From Liquorilactobacillus mali KCTC 3596 = DSM 20444 (GTDB lineage Bacteria > Bacillota > Bacilli > Lactobacillales > Lactobacillaceae), in NCBI RefSeq assembly GCF_000260415.1, contig NZ_BACP01000031.1, positions 1 to 64,000 of the forward strand: a stretch of DNA of 64,000 nt. Reading direction: 5' to 3'. Below the pieces are notes generated by a model. The model made no database searches. It saw only the letters and a program-made list of their open reading frames with translations, and was not told where the DNA came from. Positions 1 to 7,841 of this stretch are shown piece after piece. The translations under genes and the position numbers were made by a program. The stretch's first letter is position 1. Every line of letters starts with the position of its first letter.

Positions 1-2
1 GA

Positions 3-80
3 TTTGCAACAGGTTTGTTAGAAAAATTTTCAATTGAAGAATTTGGTGTGTCATATAATTATTTTTTGAGTAATAATTAG
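3..80 (+). CDS. C-terminal end of an unidentified protein (partial)
   Basis: An open frame enters from the left edge and stops with TAG at 78-80, giving about 25 residues that end in SYNYFLSNN. The stop overlaps the start of the G-rich ribosome binding site of the next gene, so the two look co-transcribed. Nothing in these residues identifies a family. It presumably belongs to the same integrated element as the genes that follow. Confidence 0.4.
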   Translation, partial: FATGLLEKFSIEEFGVSYNYFLSNN

Positions 81-91
81 GGGGAATTATT

Positions 92-764
92 ATGGGATTG
101 ATGGACAAAATTAAAGAATCAATAAAAGCAGAAGAAGAAAAAGCACAAGAAAAAATAAAAATTGAACGCGAAAATAAAAAATTTCAAGCTGAGCTTGCTA
201 AAGAATTCCCTAAAAATGAAAAAAAATTAAATTCTTACCTAAAGTATAATGATTCATTAAAAGCTTTTGGAATTAATCTACTTTTCGGAATACCTGGAAA
301 AATAATAAAATACGAAGATTTGTCTAGTTTTGAACTTCAACAGGATGGCGAAACCATTACAAAAGGTGGTCTAGGTCGAGCTATTGTTTTTGGAGCCGCT
401 ACAGGTGGAATCGGAGCAATTGTAGGTGGAATTACCGGTAAAAAATCTGCATCATCTGTAAACACGGAAACAAAGATAAAGGTTGTCTCTAAGAGTGAGA
501 CAGCAAATGTTTCATATATCATCTTTAACCAAAAAAATTAAAAAGAACAGTAATACCTATAAGCAGATTGCAATTGAGGTTGATAAAACTTTAGCGTTTT
601 TGCAAAATGTTATTGATGAACAATCCAAAGAAATGAATGTAGAAAAAGTTGGGAATCCTTCTTCTGTCGCTGACGAGATAAAGAAATTCAAGGAACTTGC
701 AGATTCAGGAGTTATCACTCAAGAAGAGTTCGAGGCTAAAAAGAAACAGCTGCTAGGGTTATAA
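92..764 (+). pseudogene. SHOCT-domain protein, frameshifted (or slippage-expressed)
   Basis: Two overlapping frames read as one protein of about 223 residues. The first (92-541) has a charged coiled-coil N-terminus (residues 1-45), a middle domain and a glycine-rich hydrophobic segment around residues 90-115 that resembles a glycine-zipper or membrane hairpin. The second (up to 764) ends in a typical SHOCT motif (DEIKKFKELADSGVITQEEF, then KKKQLLGL). The frame changes in a run of seven A at 531-537; six A would restore one continuous product. SHOCT modules are short C-terminal oligomerisation motifs often found on mobile-element and membrane proteins. I cannot tell a real mutation from a sequencing error or transcriptional slippage. 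AGGGGGA ahead of 92 is the ribosome binding site. Confidence 0.6.
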
Positions 765-820
765 AAGTGTGCTGTTGTTTTTTACATAGTTAGAGAAAAA
801 TATATATTGGGGGTATAGTT

Positions 821-1648
821 ATGACAGCAAAAGTTATTAGTTTCATTAACATGAAAGGTGGAGTCGGTAAAACAACATTGTGTTTAGAAATAGCTAACTT
901 TTTAGCGAATAAGAAAAGTGAACATAGTGAAAAAAATTACCGAGTTTTATTAATCGATATAGATCCACAGGCAAATTTAACTCAAGCACTTAATGAACAT
1001 TATTTCCCGCAAAAGGAAAAGTTCGACAAATCGATAGAAGTCATTTTTAATAAAAAACCAGAAGGATTTAATCCTGGTGATGTCATAGTGCAACTTGAAA
1101 AAAATATTGATCTAATTCCAGGAGAATTAGAAACAATATTTTTGGAACGTTCAAGTGGTAATTCAACTAGTCAAAAATTATTAGATTTCATAATTGACTA
1201 TAAAATCAGAAACAATTATGATTTTATTATGATTGATTGTCCTCCTACTTATTCTATTTATACAGAAACAGCATTATTTATAAGTGATTATTATTTTGTA
1301 CCAGTAATTCCGGATAAATATTCTACTCTTGGTGTTGATTTACTAGAAAGAGTTGTTCATGATATTGTAGATAATAATAGGAACTCAGTATTTAAGAATA
1401 GATCCCCAAAAAATATGGGTATTATTTTCACAAGGGTTTCAGATGAAAAACCTAAGCAAAAAATTTACATGTCTGCATTAAGAAAATCGGATATTGTAAA
1501 ACAAAACGAATTAACAGTTTTTGATGATAAACAAAATTTTAAGGAATACAATAAACTTTCAACATTTGAATTAGGCAAATTTGTTACAGACACAAATGAC
1601 CATAGACTTAAAGAAATGGTTGATAGAATTGGTAAAAAAATTTCTTGA
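821..1648 (+). CDS. ParA-family partition-type ATPase
   Basis: This 275-residue protein has the deviant Walker A of ParA/MinD ATPases (KGGVGKTT, residues 12-19), a Walker A-prime strand (LLIDIDPQANLT, 43-54) and a Walker B region (IDCPP, 138-142). ParA proteins bind DNA non-specifically as ATP dimers and position plasmids, phages or protein clusters with a ParB-like partner. It starts at ATG after GGGGGT and is the first gene of a compact plus-strand operon with the 138- and 212-residue genes, closed by a terminator at 2764-2788. No recognisable ParB or parS array is present, so the partner may be the small basic protein next door. The role could be element maintenance or something new. The family call is secure; the function is not. 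Confidence 0.9.
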   Translation: MTAKVISFINMKGGVGKTTLCLEIANFLANKKSEHSEKNYRVLLIDIDPQANLTQALNEHYFPQKEKFDKSIEVIFNKKPEGFNPGDVIVQLEKNIDLIPGELETIFLERSSGNSTSQKLLDFIIDYKIRNNYDFIMIDCPPTYSIYTETALFISDYYFVPVIPDKYSTLGVDLLERVVHDIVDNNRNSVFKNRSPKNMGIIFTRVSDEKPKQKIYMSALRKSDIVKQNELTVFDDKQNFKEYNKLSTFELGKFVTDTNDHRLKEMVDRIGKKIS

Positions 1649-1695
1649 ACGAATTCAACTTCTAGAAAAATCATAAATTAAAGGAATGATGAAAA

Positions 1696-2112
1696 ATGTC
1701 GCCTTATCTAGAAAAGAAGATAAAAGAACTGTCTTTCACTACTAACATAGATAAAACAAGAATCGAACTTCTGAGCACTTTAGTTCCTTTTATTTTATCT
1801 ACTGAAATTTTTGAACATAATCCAAATGTCAGAGAACTGACTGACAAATTACTCTTAAAAAAAGAGTTAAAAGATTATTTATTTAAAAGCAGAACACAAA
1901 TAGTTGCTAGAATTGTTAGAGAAATTCAAGGCTTTAGTGAAGAACAACTTTATAAAAATATTATAATTTTTAAAGACTTCTATTCTGAAAACTTAGATAC
2001 TCCTTCGGAAGAAAAGAAGAAGAAAGTAAAACTGCTTACTAATAATGAGTTACGTGCTGAGGAACGAATTTTGAAAACAATGAAAAAATATAGTCGAAAT
2101 AGAGATAAATAA
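1696..2112 (+). CDS. Small basic protein, possible ParA partner
   Basis: The 138-residue product is not one I recognise. It is predicted mostly helical and lysine/arginine-rich, especially in its last 40 residues (EEKKKKVKLL and KTMKKYSRNRDK), which would suit DNA binding. It sits 47 bp after the ParA-like ATPase, with a weak AAGGAATGA binding site, and is followed after 2 bp by the third gene, so the three are probably translated as a unit. A centromere-binding or adaptor role is suggested only by position: small basic genes directly after parA are often the ParB-like partner. No helix-turn-helix or ribbon-helix-helix motif is obvious. Confidence 0.7.
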   Translation: MSPYLEKKIKELSFTTNIDKTRIELLSTLVPFILSTEIFEHNPNVRELTDKLLLKKELKDYLFKSRTQIVARIVREIQGFSEEQLYKNIIIFKDFYSENLDTPSEEKKKKVKLLTNNELRAEERILKTMKKYSRNRDK

Positions 2113-2114
2113 AA

Positions 2115-2753
2115 ATGACAGAAGCAGATTTTCTTAACTACAAAAAAGTAATAACTAATTTTTTTCCTAAATTTAAATTTAAAGAAAATACGTCAACTTT
2201 ACATTCGCTTTATTTTTTAGTTAATAATTCTTTTTCACTTTGCAACATTTTATTAGACTTTGAGAAAATAAAGAAAGATGATAATTTTTTTGACTTAATC
2301 ATTGAATATAGAGAGTTCTATGCGCGCCTTTTAGTATCGGTTACACTGAATGATGAATTTTTCACTTCAAATGTTGTAAGAATATTAGTTGAAAAGCTTT
2401 ATCGCATCCTATATGGATACTACAATCCATCGAAGTCAATACGTCGTATTCGAACATCAGCTAGGAAAAATCTTCTACGTGGTACGAATCTCACAGATAG
2501 AAATGCAGAAATGCTCGATAGACTTTATCATGTATATTCTGAATTAATACATGACACACATCCATCTACTAATACAAAAATAGATATTCAAAAAAGATTA
2601 GACGGTAATCTGTTTGACCTAAAAAAAATTACTCAAGATTTGCAATGTCTTGAAAACATTTTTGTTCTGGAACTATTTCTTAAACTCATACCAGACTTAG
2701 ACTCAACAGATACAGCTATTAAAATTCGAATAAAATCGATTTTTATTCATTAA
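2115..2753 (+). CDS. Unrecognised 212-residue helical protein with weak HEPN-like motif
   Basis: Predicted alpha-helical throughout, with no signal peptide or membrane segment. Around residues 138-150 it contains DRLYHVYSELIHDTH, which resembles the R/Y-x-S-x-L-H helix of HEPN-type proteins, a fold common among RNases and abortive-infection proteins. The match is by eye and weak. It is the last gene of the ParA operon, starting 2 bp after the previous stop codon and followed 10 bp later by a terminator. If it is a HEPN effector, the operon could be a defence or element-stability module. It could equally be an accessory protein of the partition system. Confidence 0.65.
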   Translation: MTEADFLNYKKVITNFFPKFKFKENTSTLHSLYFLVNNSFSLCNILLDFEKIKKDDNFFDLIIEYREFYARLLVSVTLNDEFFTSNVVRILVEKLYRILYGYYNPSKSIRRIRTSARKNLLRGTNLTDRNAEMLDRLYHVYSELIHDTHPSTNTKIDIQKRLDGNLFDLKKITQDLQCLENIFVLELFLKLIPDLDSTDTAIKIRIKSIFIH

Positions 2754-2763
2754 TTGTATTCAA

Positions 2764-2788
2764 ATGCCTCTTTTGGGGGCTTTTATTT
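2764..2788 (+). terminator. Rho-independent terminator of the parA operon
   Basis: GCCTC at 2766-2770 pairs with GGGGC at 2776-2780 around a 5-base loop (one G-T pair). TTTTATTT follows. It lies 10 bp after the last operon gene and separates it from the integrase. Confidence 0.75.
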
Positions 2789-2804
2789 AACACGTTAAGT
2801 GAAC

Positions 2805-2836
2805 ATACGTGCGTATTTGATAACTAAGAATACGCA
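2805..2836 (+). promoter_or_regulatory. Inverted repeats ahead of the integrase gene
   Basis: A perfect 8-bp inverted repeat, TGCGTATT (2810-2817) and AATACGCA (2829-2836), has an 11-bp spacer. It overlaps a second palindrome, ATACG-TG-CGTAT (2805-2816). TATAAT at 2850-2855 is a likely -10, so the repeat falls at or just upstream of the -35 position. ATACGTGCGT recurs at 2980-2989 inside the integrase gene. This could be an operator, or an integrase/excisionase binding site. Confidence 0.45.
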
Positions 2837-2908
2837 ATAATAAGTAAATATTGCTTTTTTATAATGCAAATAGTATTGATATGTGTAACAGAAGGAGGAA
2901 ATACACAA

Positions 2909-4030
2909 ATGTGGTATGAGAAGCTTGCTGAGAAAAAGTTCAAATTTATAGAGCGGTACAAAGATCCTTATACGGACAAATACGTGCGTGTATCTGTTTT
3001 GATGAACAGTAACTCAACTCATGCAGTTAAGCAAGCCCAACAGACACTTGATAGAAAAGTCAGTAAAAAGTTACACCAACATTCTCAAAAAGTTACAGAA
3101 ATTACAATCGGTGAATTAATTAGGGAATGGCTTGTACTTTATAAAAAAAGAGTACGCAATTCAACGTATATGTCTGCTGTTTATAATTTACATACTTTTT
3201 CTGATAAAATTAACAATGAAATTGTGGTTTCTAAGATAGACTCAAGGCTCATTAAACGGGTTCTTGAGAGCATGATCTATGATGATGAGCTGTCTAATAA
3301 ATATGTATCAATAGTTAAGTCGAGGCTTAACAAGCTATTTAAATATGCAATCTCGCAAAATTACGCAAAAAATAATCCAGTTGAAGATTTAGAAATATCT
3401 TTTAAAAATAATGAGTCATCAAATACTAAGAATAAGTTTCTAGATAGTGATGAGCTTGCTATGCTTTTAGAATATACCTATCACAGAAACGCTATGTACG
3501 GTTATTTATTTGAATGGCTATATTTGACCGGCATGCGTGCTGGGGAAGCTCTAGCGTTAAATAAGAGGGATATTTTCAACGACAAAGGAGTATACTATGT
3601 TGATATTAACGGGACACTAGATTATCATGGATTAAAAATCAGTGATCAGAAAAAAACCAAGGTAACGAAAACGGCAGCAGGAATGAGAACTATCTCTTTA
3701 CCCAACAAGGCAGTTGAGATATATGAGAAACTCTGCTCACTTAACTCTGCAAGTGATTATCTATTTGAAACATCTAATCAAACGCCTTTAAGCATTTCGG
3801 CAATAAATACTTTTTTAAGAAAAGCTAAATCGGAACTAAAAATAAATAAGCCACTCTCAAGTCACATTTTTAGACACACGCATATTTCTAAACTTGCAGA
3901 AATTGGAACACCCCTTTATGTAATCCAAGAAAGAGTCGGACATGAAAGTAGCAAGATCACTTCTAAAATATATTTGCACGTCACTCAAAATGCACAGAAA
4001 AAACTTAGAAATGACCTCGACCAACTCTAG
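2909..4030 (+). CDS. int: Tyrosine recombinase / phage-type integrase
   Basis: This 373-residue site-specific recombinase would integrate and excise the element. It has an N-terminal arm-binding domain (about 1-60), a SAM-like core-binding domain (about 65-165) and a C-terminal catalytic domain. Its catalytic set is R210, a lysine near 250-254, H319-x-x-R322, H345 and the nucleophile Y355. ATG at 2909 is preferred because GAAGGAGG lies 8 bp upstream; an in-frame ATG at 2864 has no binding site. The gene points towards rplS and ends about 70 bp before its terminator, the usual arrangement with int next to the attachment site. No excisionase gene is visible beside it. Confidence 0.95.
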   Translation: MWYEKLAEKKFKFIERYKDPYTDKYVRVSVLMNSNSTHAVKQAQQTLDRKVSKKLHQHSQKVTEITIGELIREWLVLYKKRVRNSTYMSAVYNLHTFSDKINNEIVVSKIDSRLIKRVLESMIYDDELSNKYVSIVKSRLNKLFKYAISQNYAKNNPVEDLEISFKNNESSNTKNKFLDSDELAMLLEYTYHRNAMYGYLFEWLYLTGMRAGEALALNKRDIFNDKGVYYVDINGTLDYHGLKISDQKKTKVTKTAAGMRTISLPNKAVEIYEKLCSLNSASDYLFETSNQTPLSISAINTFLRKAKSELKINKPLSSHIFRHTHISKLAEIGTPLYVIQERVGHESSKITSKIYLHVTQNAQKKLRNDLDQL

Positions 4031-4138
4031 TTTGCCCCTTTTGTGCCCCTTAAACATAAAAGTACAGTTTTTTACAAAGCAAATTTATTCTTGTAAAACA
4101 AAAAAAGCCTTGATAAACAAGGCTTTTTGAACGTTATA
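4031..4138. other. Probable right junction (attachment site region) of the integrated element
   Basis: Between the integrase stop and the rplS stop lie two near-identical motifs, TTTGCCCC (4031-4038) and TTGTGCCCC (4041-4049), then the rplS terminator. Pairs like these directly after LAB integrase genes are plausible arm-type sites (inference). The crossover core must be in or near this stretch or the rplS 3-prime end. It cannot be defined because the other end of the element lies outside the window. Confidence 0.4.
4099..4130 (-). terminator. Terminator of the rnc-to-rplS cluster
   Basis: On the minus strand AAAAGCCTTG pairs with CAAGGCTTTT around a TTTAT loop and runs into seven T. It is 9 bp after the rplS stop. 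The A/T flanks also make it usable for integrase transcripts coming from the left. Confidence 0.85.
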
Positions 4139-4486
4139 TTAACGACGTCTTTCAGGAATACGAGCTGCTTTACCATGTAATGCACGCAAGTAATACAACT
4201 TAGCACGACGTACACGTCCTTGACGAATTACTTCAATCTTTTCAACACGTGGTGTGTGGACTGGGAATGTACGTTCAACACCAATACCACTACTAATCTT
4301 ACGAACTGTATAAGTTTCGCTGATACCTTCACCACGACGTTTGATAACTACACCTTCGAAAATCTGGATACGTTCACGAGTACCTTCAACGATACGAGCG
4401 TGGACACGAACAGTATCACCAGGGCGGAAATCTGGAATATCACTACGTAATTGAGATTCCGTAATTTTTTTAATCAATGGGTTCAT
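4139..4486 (-). CDS. rplS: 50S ribosomal protein L19
   Basis: The 115-residue protein begins [14 protein letters not shown] and contains the L19 core ([36 protein letters not shown]). L19 sits at the 30S-50S interface of the ribosome. The ATG at 4486 is chosen over one 8 codons upstream because AAGGAAG precedes it at normal spacing and family members begin here. It is the last gene of the rpsP-rimM-trmD-rplS group and is followed by a strong terminator. A structured leader separates it from trmD. Confidence 0.98.
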   Translation of the reverse strand: MNPLIKKITESQLRSDIPDFRPGDTVRVHARIVEGTRERIQIFEGVVIKRRGEGISETYTVRKISSGIGVERTFPVHTPRVEKIEVIRQGRVRRAKLYYLRALHGKAARIPERRR

Positions 4487-4594
4487 CTTGTTTCTTCCTT
4501 TCGCCAACATTCTTGTCTTTCAACAGCGGAATATTGTTAATGTGGCGCATAGCCACTTAGAATATTATCATATCGTAAAATAATTATCAAGTGC
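4487..4594 (-). promoter_or_regulatory. Candidate L19 leader RNA structure
   Basis: Between trmD and rplS the minus strand forms a two-tier hairpin: AATATT pairs with AATATT (about 4530-4566), enclosing GTGGC/GCCAC (4542-4556) with a 5-base loop. A ribosomal protein L19 leader is known in this position in low-GC Gram-positives and is thought to mediate autoregulation. Assignment here rests on position and the hairpin only. Confidence 0.45.
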
Positions 4595-5332
4595 TTATTT
4601 TCTAGTGTTGCCCCTTATTTCATCCAATATCTTTTTTTGTTGTTCAGTTAATTCTAGTTCTGCAAGCAAATCTGGTCTTCGTAAAAATGTTCGTCTCAAG
4701 GACTCATATTCTCGCCACTGCGCAATCTTTTGATGATTACCGCTAACAAGTACCTCAGGAACATCCATCCCCCTATATGAGACTGGTCTCGTATACTGGG
4801 GATACTCCAACAACCCGCTTGAAAATGAGTCTCCCGGTGCAGAATCTTTATTACCTAAGGTACCTTGTAATAGTCTGGCAGTAGCATCAATTATTACCAT
4901 TGCGCCAAGTTCTCCACCAGTTAGGATATAGTCTCCCAATGAAATTTCATCAGTGACCCTCTTCCTAATTCTCTCATCGTAACCCTCATAATGGCCGCAA
5001 ATAAATGTTAGATGATCTTTTGCAGATAATTCTTCTGCCACTTTTTGATTAAATTGCCTTCCTGCCGGATCAAGTAAAATCACACTTCCTAATCCGTCGT
5101 TCTTCTTCTCAACATAATCCAGAGCATCAAAGATCGGCTGTGCTTGTAATAACATTCCAGCACCACCGCCATACGGATAATCATCAACATGGTGCTGTTT
5201 GTTACTGGTAAAATCACGGTAGTTTGTAATGTCAACATCTATGATTTTACTTTCAATTGCCTTACCCACAATGGATGATTCCAAGGGGCCCTTGAACATC
5301 TCCGGAAATAAACTTAAAATATCGATTTTCAT
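4595..5332 (-). CDS. trmD: tRNA (guanine-N1)-methyltransferase TrmD
   Basis: The 245-residue SPOUT-class enzyme methylates G37 of tRNAs with S-adenosylmethionine, preventing +1 frameshifting. Visible family motifs are [10 protein letters not shown] (51-60), [11 protein letters not shown] (112-122) and LTGGE (137-141), which forms part of the trefoil-knot cofactor site. Length is normal. Its ATG overlaps the rimM stop by one base, so the two are translationally coupled. Confidence 0.98.
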   Translation of the reverse strand: MKIDILSLFPEMFKGPLESSIVGKAIESKIIDVDITNYRDFTSNKQHHVDDYPYGGGAGMLLQAQPIFDALDYVEKKNDGLGSVILLDPAGRQFNQKVAEELSAKDHLTFICGHYEGYDERIRKRVTDEISLGDYILTGGELGAMVIIDATARLLQGTLGNKDSAPGDSFSSGLLEYPQYTRPVSYRGMDVPEVLVSGNHQKIAQWREYESLRRTFLRRPDLLAELELTEQQKKILDEIRGNTRK

Positions 5333-5841
5333 TAATCATCCAACCCATCTAACACATCGGCGATTATGCTTCCATTTGCGATATCGACCTTTTTTATAAC
5401 ATCATGAATTGCAGGTAAAAGTAGGTCCTTTTTCCCAACTCTTTTAACGCTCCAAACATCATTAGCACCTAAACTCATGACTTCACTAATTTCTCCTATT
5501 TCATTGTTTTCTTCATCAAATACTTTCAATCCAATTATTTCGTGATGATAGAAGTTGTTATCAGCTAGTTTTTGTTGCTGTTCTTCCTTAACTGCCAATT
5601 TAAGTCCCTTGAATTTCTCAACTAGGTTTATATCCTGATAGTTCTCAAATGTTAATAAATAAAATTGTTTTACTTTACGGACAGCCATAATTTTCAGTAC
5701 AAGCTCTCTATCAGGCAATAGTAGATATAACATTTTGCCCTTTTTAAAGCGTTCATCTGGAAAGTCAGTAATTATTTTAACTTTTACCTCACCATGTATT
5801 CCGTGAGTGTTAATAATCTGTCCTACTTCATAAAAACTCAT
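5332..5841 (-). CDS. rimM: 16S rRNA processing protein RimM
   Basis: The 169-residue protein helps mature the 30S head and binds ribosomal protein S19. It has an N-terminal RimM barrel ([18 protein letters not shown], residues 4-21) and a C-terminal PRC-barrel ([15 protein letters not shown] and [14 protein letters not shown]). The start has AAAGAGGTGG upstream. It is coupled to trmD downstream. The gene before it is rpsP, without the khpA gene often found between them. Confidence 0.97.
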   Translation of the reverse strand: MSFYEVGQIINTHGIHGEVKVKIITDFPDERFKKGKMLYLLLPDRELVLKIMAVRKVKQFYLLTFENYQDINLVEKFKGLKLAVKEEQQQKLADNNFYHHEIIGLKVFDEENNEIGEISEVMSLGANDVWSVKRVGKKDLLLPAIHDVIKKVDIANGSIIADVLDGLDD

Positions 5842-5853
5842 TCTTCCACCTCT

Positions 5854-5905
5854 TTAAAAAAGAAAATCCCCCAAATAAAACATCACTGCTTCATCTAAAG
5901 GGATT
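5854..5905 (-). terminator. Hairpin with T-run just upstream of rimM (attenuator-like)
   Basis: On the minus strand AATCCCTT (5905-5898) can pair with GGGGGATT around a loop of about 27 bases, followed by TTCTTTTTT. The rimM ribosome binding site starts a few bases later. It may end most rpsP transcripts while allowing read-through into rimM-trmD-rplS. A TATAAT on the minus strand at 5916-5911 hints at an additional promoter, but no good -35 is seen. Confidence 0.45.
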
Positions 5906-6026
5906 CACTAATTATATACAATTCTTAATCAAACATACAGTATAGCCAATTATTACAAATATTCAACTATCAAAGCACATAAGTTAAGATTACAATTAAG
6001 GGTCTTTTTATATGCAATAAGTCTTA

Positions 6027-6299
6027 TTATTTACTGAATTTTGCATCATGGAACTTCTTCATGACACCATTCTTTGAAAGAATATTACGTACTGTATCTG
6101 AAGGTTGTGCTCCATTGCTCAACCAGTTCAAAATATTTTCTTCCTTAAGTGTAACACTTTCAGGTTCTGTCAATGGATTGTATGTTCCAACTGTTTCGAT
6201 GAAACGACCATCACGTGGTGAACGTGAATCTGCAACAACGATACGGTAAAATGGACGCTTTTTAGAACCCATACGTTTTAAACGAATTTTAACTGACAT
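6027..6299 (-). CDS. rpsP: 30S ribosomal protein S16
   Basis: The 90-residue protein starts [20 protein letters not shown], the standard S16 opening, and continues [15 protein letters not shown]16 is an early-binding 30S assembly protein. AGGAGGTGTAG lies 4 bp ahead of the ATG. It follows ffh after 93 bp and precedes rimM after 185 bp. Confidence 0.98.
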   Translation of the reverse strand: MSVKIRLKRMGSKKRPFYRIVVADSRSPRDGRFIETVGTYNPLTEPESVTLKEENILNWLSNGAQPSDTVRNILSKNGVMKKFHDAKFSK

Positions 6300-6392
6300 T
6301 AACTACACCTCCTATTAACTTTCTTAACGTTAATAATATAACAGTATTTTGGCTTGGTGTAAAGGATTATTTCTTGACAGACACAAAAAAAT

Positions 6393-7826
6393 TTATTTCC
6401 TGCGTTTTTTATTCTTCAAGCGCTTAAGTTTGCGCTTCTTATTCTTTCGTGCCATAGAATTCATTGACATCTTTGCAAGCTTGCCAGATAATCCATTGCC
6501 AAACATACCCTCCATGCCTTCAAAGTTTCCCTTAGAAACCTTCCCCATCATCTTCTTCATCTCGTTAAATTGTTTAATCATTCTGTTAACTTCATGAATT
6601 GGACGACCTGAACCGGCGGCAATTCTTCTTCTCCGGCTAGGATTGAATAGATCTGGATTTTCGCGTTCCTCGTTAGTCATTGAATAAACAACAGCCTTAA
6701 GATGATCAATGTCTTTAGGGTTAACTTTTAAATTCTTAATTGCAGGATTATTTGCCATCCCAGGAATCATCTTTATGATATCTTCCATTGGTCCCATTTT
6801 TTGAACTTGCTCCATTTGATCAATGAAATCATTGAAGTCAAAGCTGTTCTCACGCATCTTTTCTTGCATTTGCTGAGCTTTTTTCTCATCGAAATCTTGC
6901 TGTGCCTTTTCAATCAAGGTCAGCATATCACCCATTCCTAAGATACGTGACGACATTCTGTCTGGATAAAATACATCCAAATCTGTCATTTTCTCACCTT
7001 GACCAATGAACTTGATAGGCTTACCAGTGACCGAACGAATTGATAACGCAGCACCACCACGAGTATCACCATCTAACTTGGTCAATACAACACCTGTAAC
7101 ATCCAATTGTTCATTGAATCCTTTGGCAACTTCAACTGCATTTTGACCTGTCATTGCATCAACTGTCAACAGGATTTCATCTGGTTGTGCCAATGTCTTG
7201 ATTTGAGCAAGTTCATCCATCAGTAATTCATCAATTTGCAAGCGACCGGCAGTATCGATCAATACATAATCATTTTTCTTCTCAGCAGCTAATTCTAGCC
7301 CTTTTCTGACAATTTCAACTGGTGAAACGTCAGTTCCCATTGAAAAGACAGGTACATCAATACTCTTACCCAATATTTCCAGCTGATCAATCGCAGCGGG
7401 TCTGTAAATATCCGCAGCAATCATTAATGGACGAGCATTCTTTTCATTCTTTAACTTTAAAGCTAATTTACCTAATGTGGTTGTCTTACCAGCACCTTGG
7501 AGACCAACCATCATAATGATTGTTGGAATCTTGTCTGATTTATTTAATTCGACAGCTTCCTCACCCATGACTTTGGTTAGTTCATCATTAACGATTTTTA
7601 CAATTTGTTGCGCAGGAGTTAAGCTCTCCAGAACCTCCGCACCAATAGCACGAGTTCTGACTGTCTTAACGAAATCTTTTACTACTTGGAAATTTACATC
7701 GGCTTCAAGTAATGCAAGCCTAATCTCACGCATGACCTCTCGTACATCAGCTTCACTGATCTTACCTTTTTTCCGCAACTTGCCGATTGCATTCTGAAGT
7801 CGCTCTGTTAATCCTTCAAATGCCAC
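6393..7826 (-). CDS. ffh: Signal recognition particle protein Ffh
   Basis: The 477-residue SRP54 GTPase binds 4.5S/scRNA and signal peptides and delivers nascent membrane proteins to FtsY. It has an N domain (about 1-90), a G domain with Walker A (GLQGAGKTTTLGK, near 109-121), DTAGR and TKLDGDTRGG, and a methionine-rich M domain (QQMQEKMREN, DFIDQMEQVQKMG, MIPGM). The C-terminus is an unusually basic tail (RKNKKRKLKRLKNKKRRK). It lies 15 bp after ylxM, its usual partner. Confidence 0.98.
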   Translation of the reverse strand: MAFEGLTERLQNAIGKLRKKGKISEADVREVMREIRLALLEADVNFQVVKDFVKTVRTRAIGAEVLESLTPAQQIVKIVNDELTKVMGEEAVELNKSDKIPTIIMMVGLQGAGKTTTLGKLALKLKNEKNARPLMIAADIYRPAAIDQLEILGKSIDVPVFSMGTDVSPVEIVRKGLELAAEKKNDYVLIDTAGRLQIDELLMDELAQIKTLAQPDEILLTVDAMTGQNAVEVAKGFNEQLDVTGVVLTKLDGDTRGGAALSIRSVTGKPIKFIGQGEKMTDLDVFYPDRMSSRILGMGDMLTLIEKAQQDFDEKKAQQMQEKMRENSFDFNDFIDQMEQVQKMGPMEDIIKMIPGMANNPAIKNLKVNPKDIDHLKAVVYSMTNEERENPDLFNPSRRRRIAAGSGRPIHEVNRMIKQFNEMKKMMGKVSKGNFEGMEGMFGNGLSGKLAKMSMNSMARKNKKRKLKRLKNKKRRK

Positions 7827-7841
7827 TTAATCCACCAACTT

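Noticed and set aside
2801-2816. GAACATACGTGCGTAT as a LexA box before the integrase
   Set aside because: The right half lacks GTTC, so it does not fit CGAAC-N4-GTTCG.
3857-4130. Short frames overlapping the integrase end and rplS terminator on both strands
   Set aside because: They overlap the catalytic end of the integrase or run through a terminator; no start signals.
4220-4450. Threonine-rich plus-strand frame opposite rplS
   Set aside because: It is the complement of basic ribosomal protein codons; low-complexity composition and no ribosome binding site.
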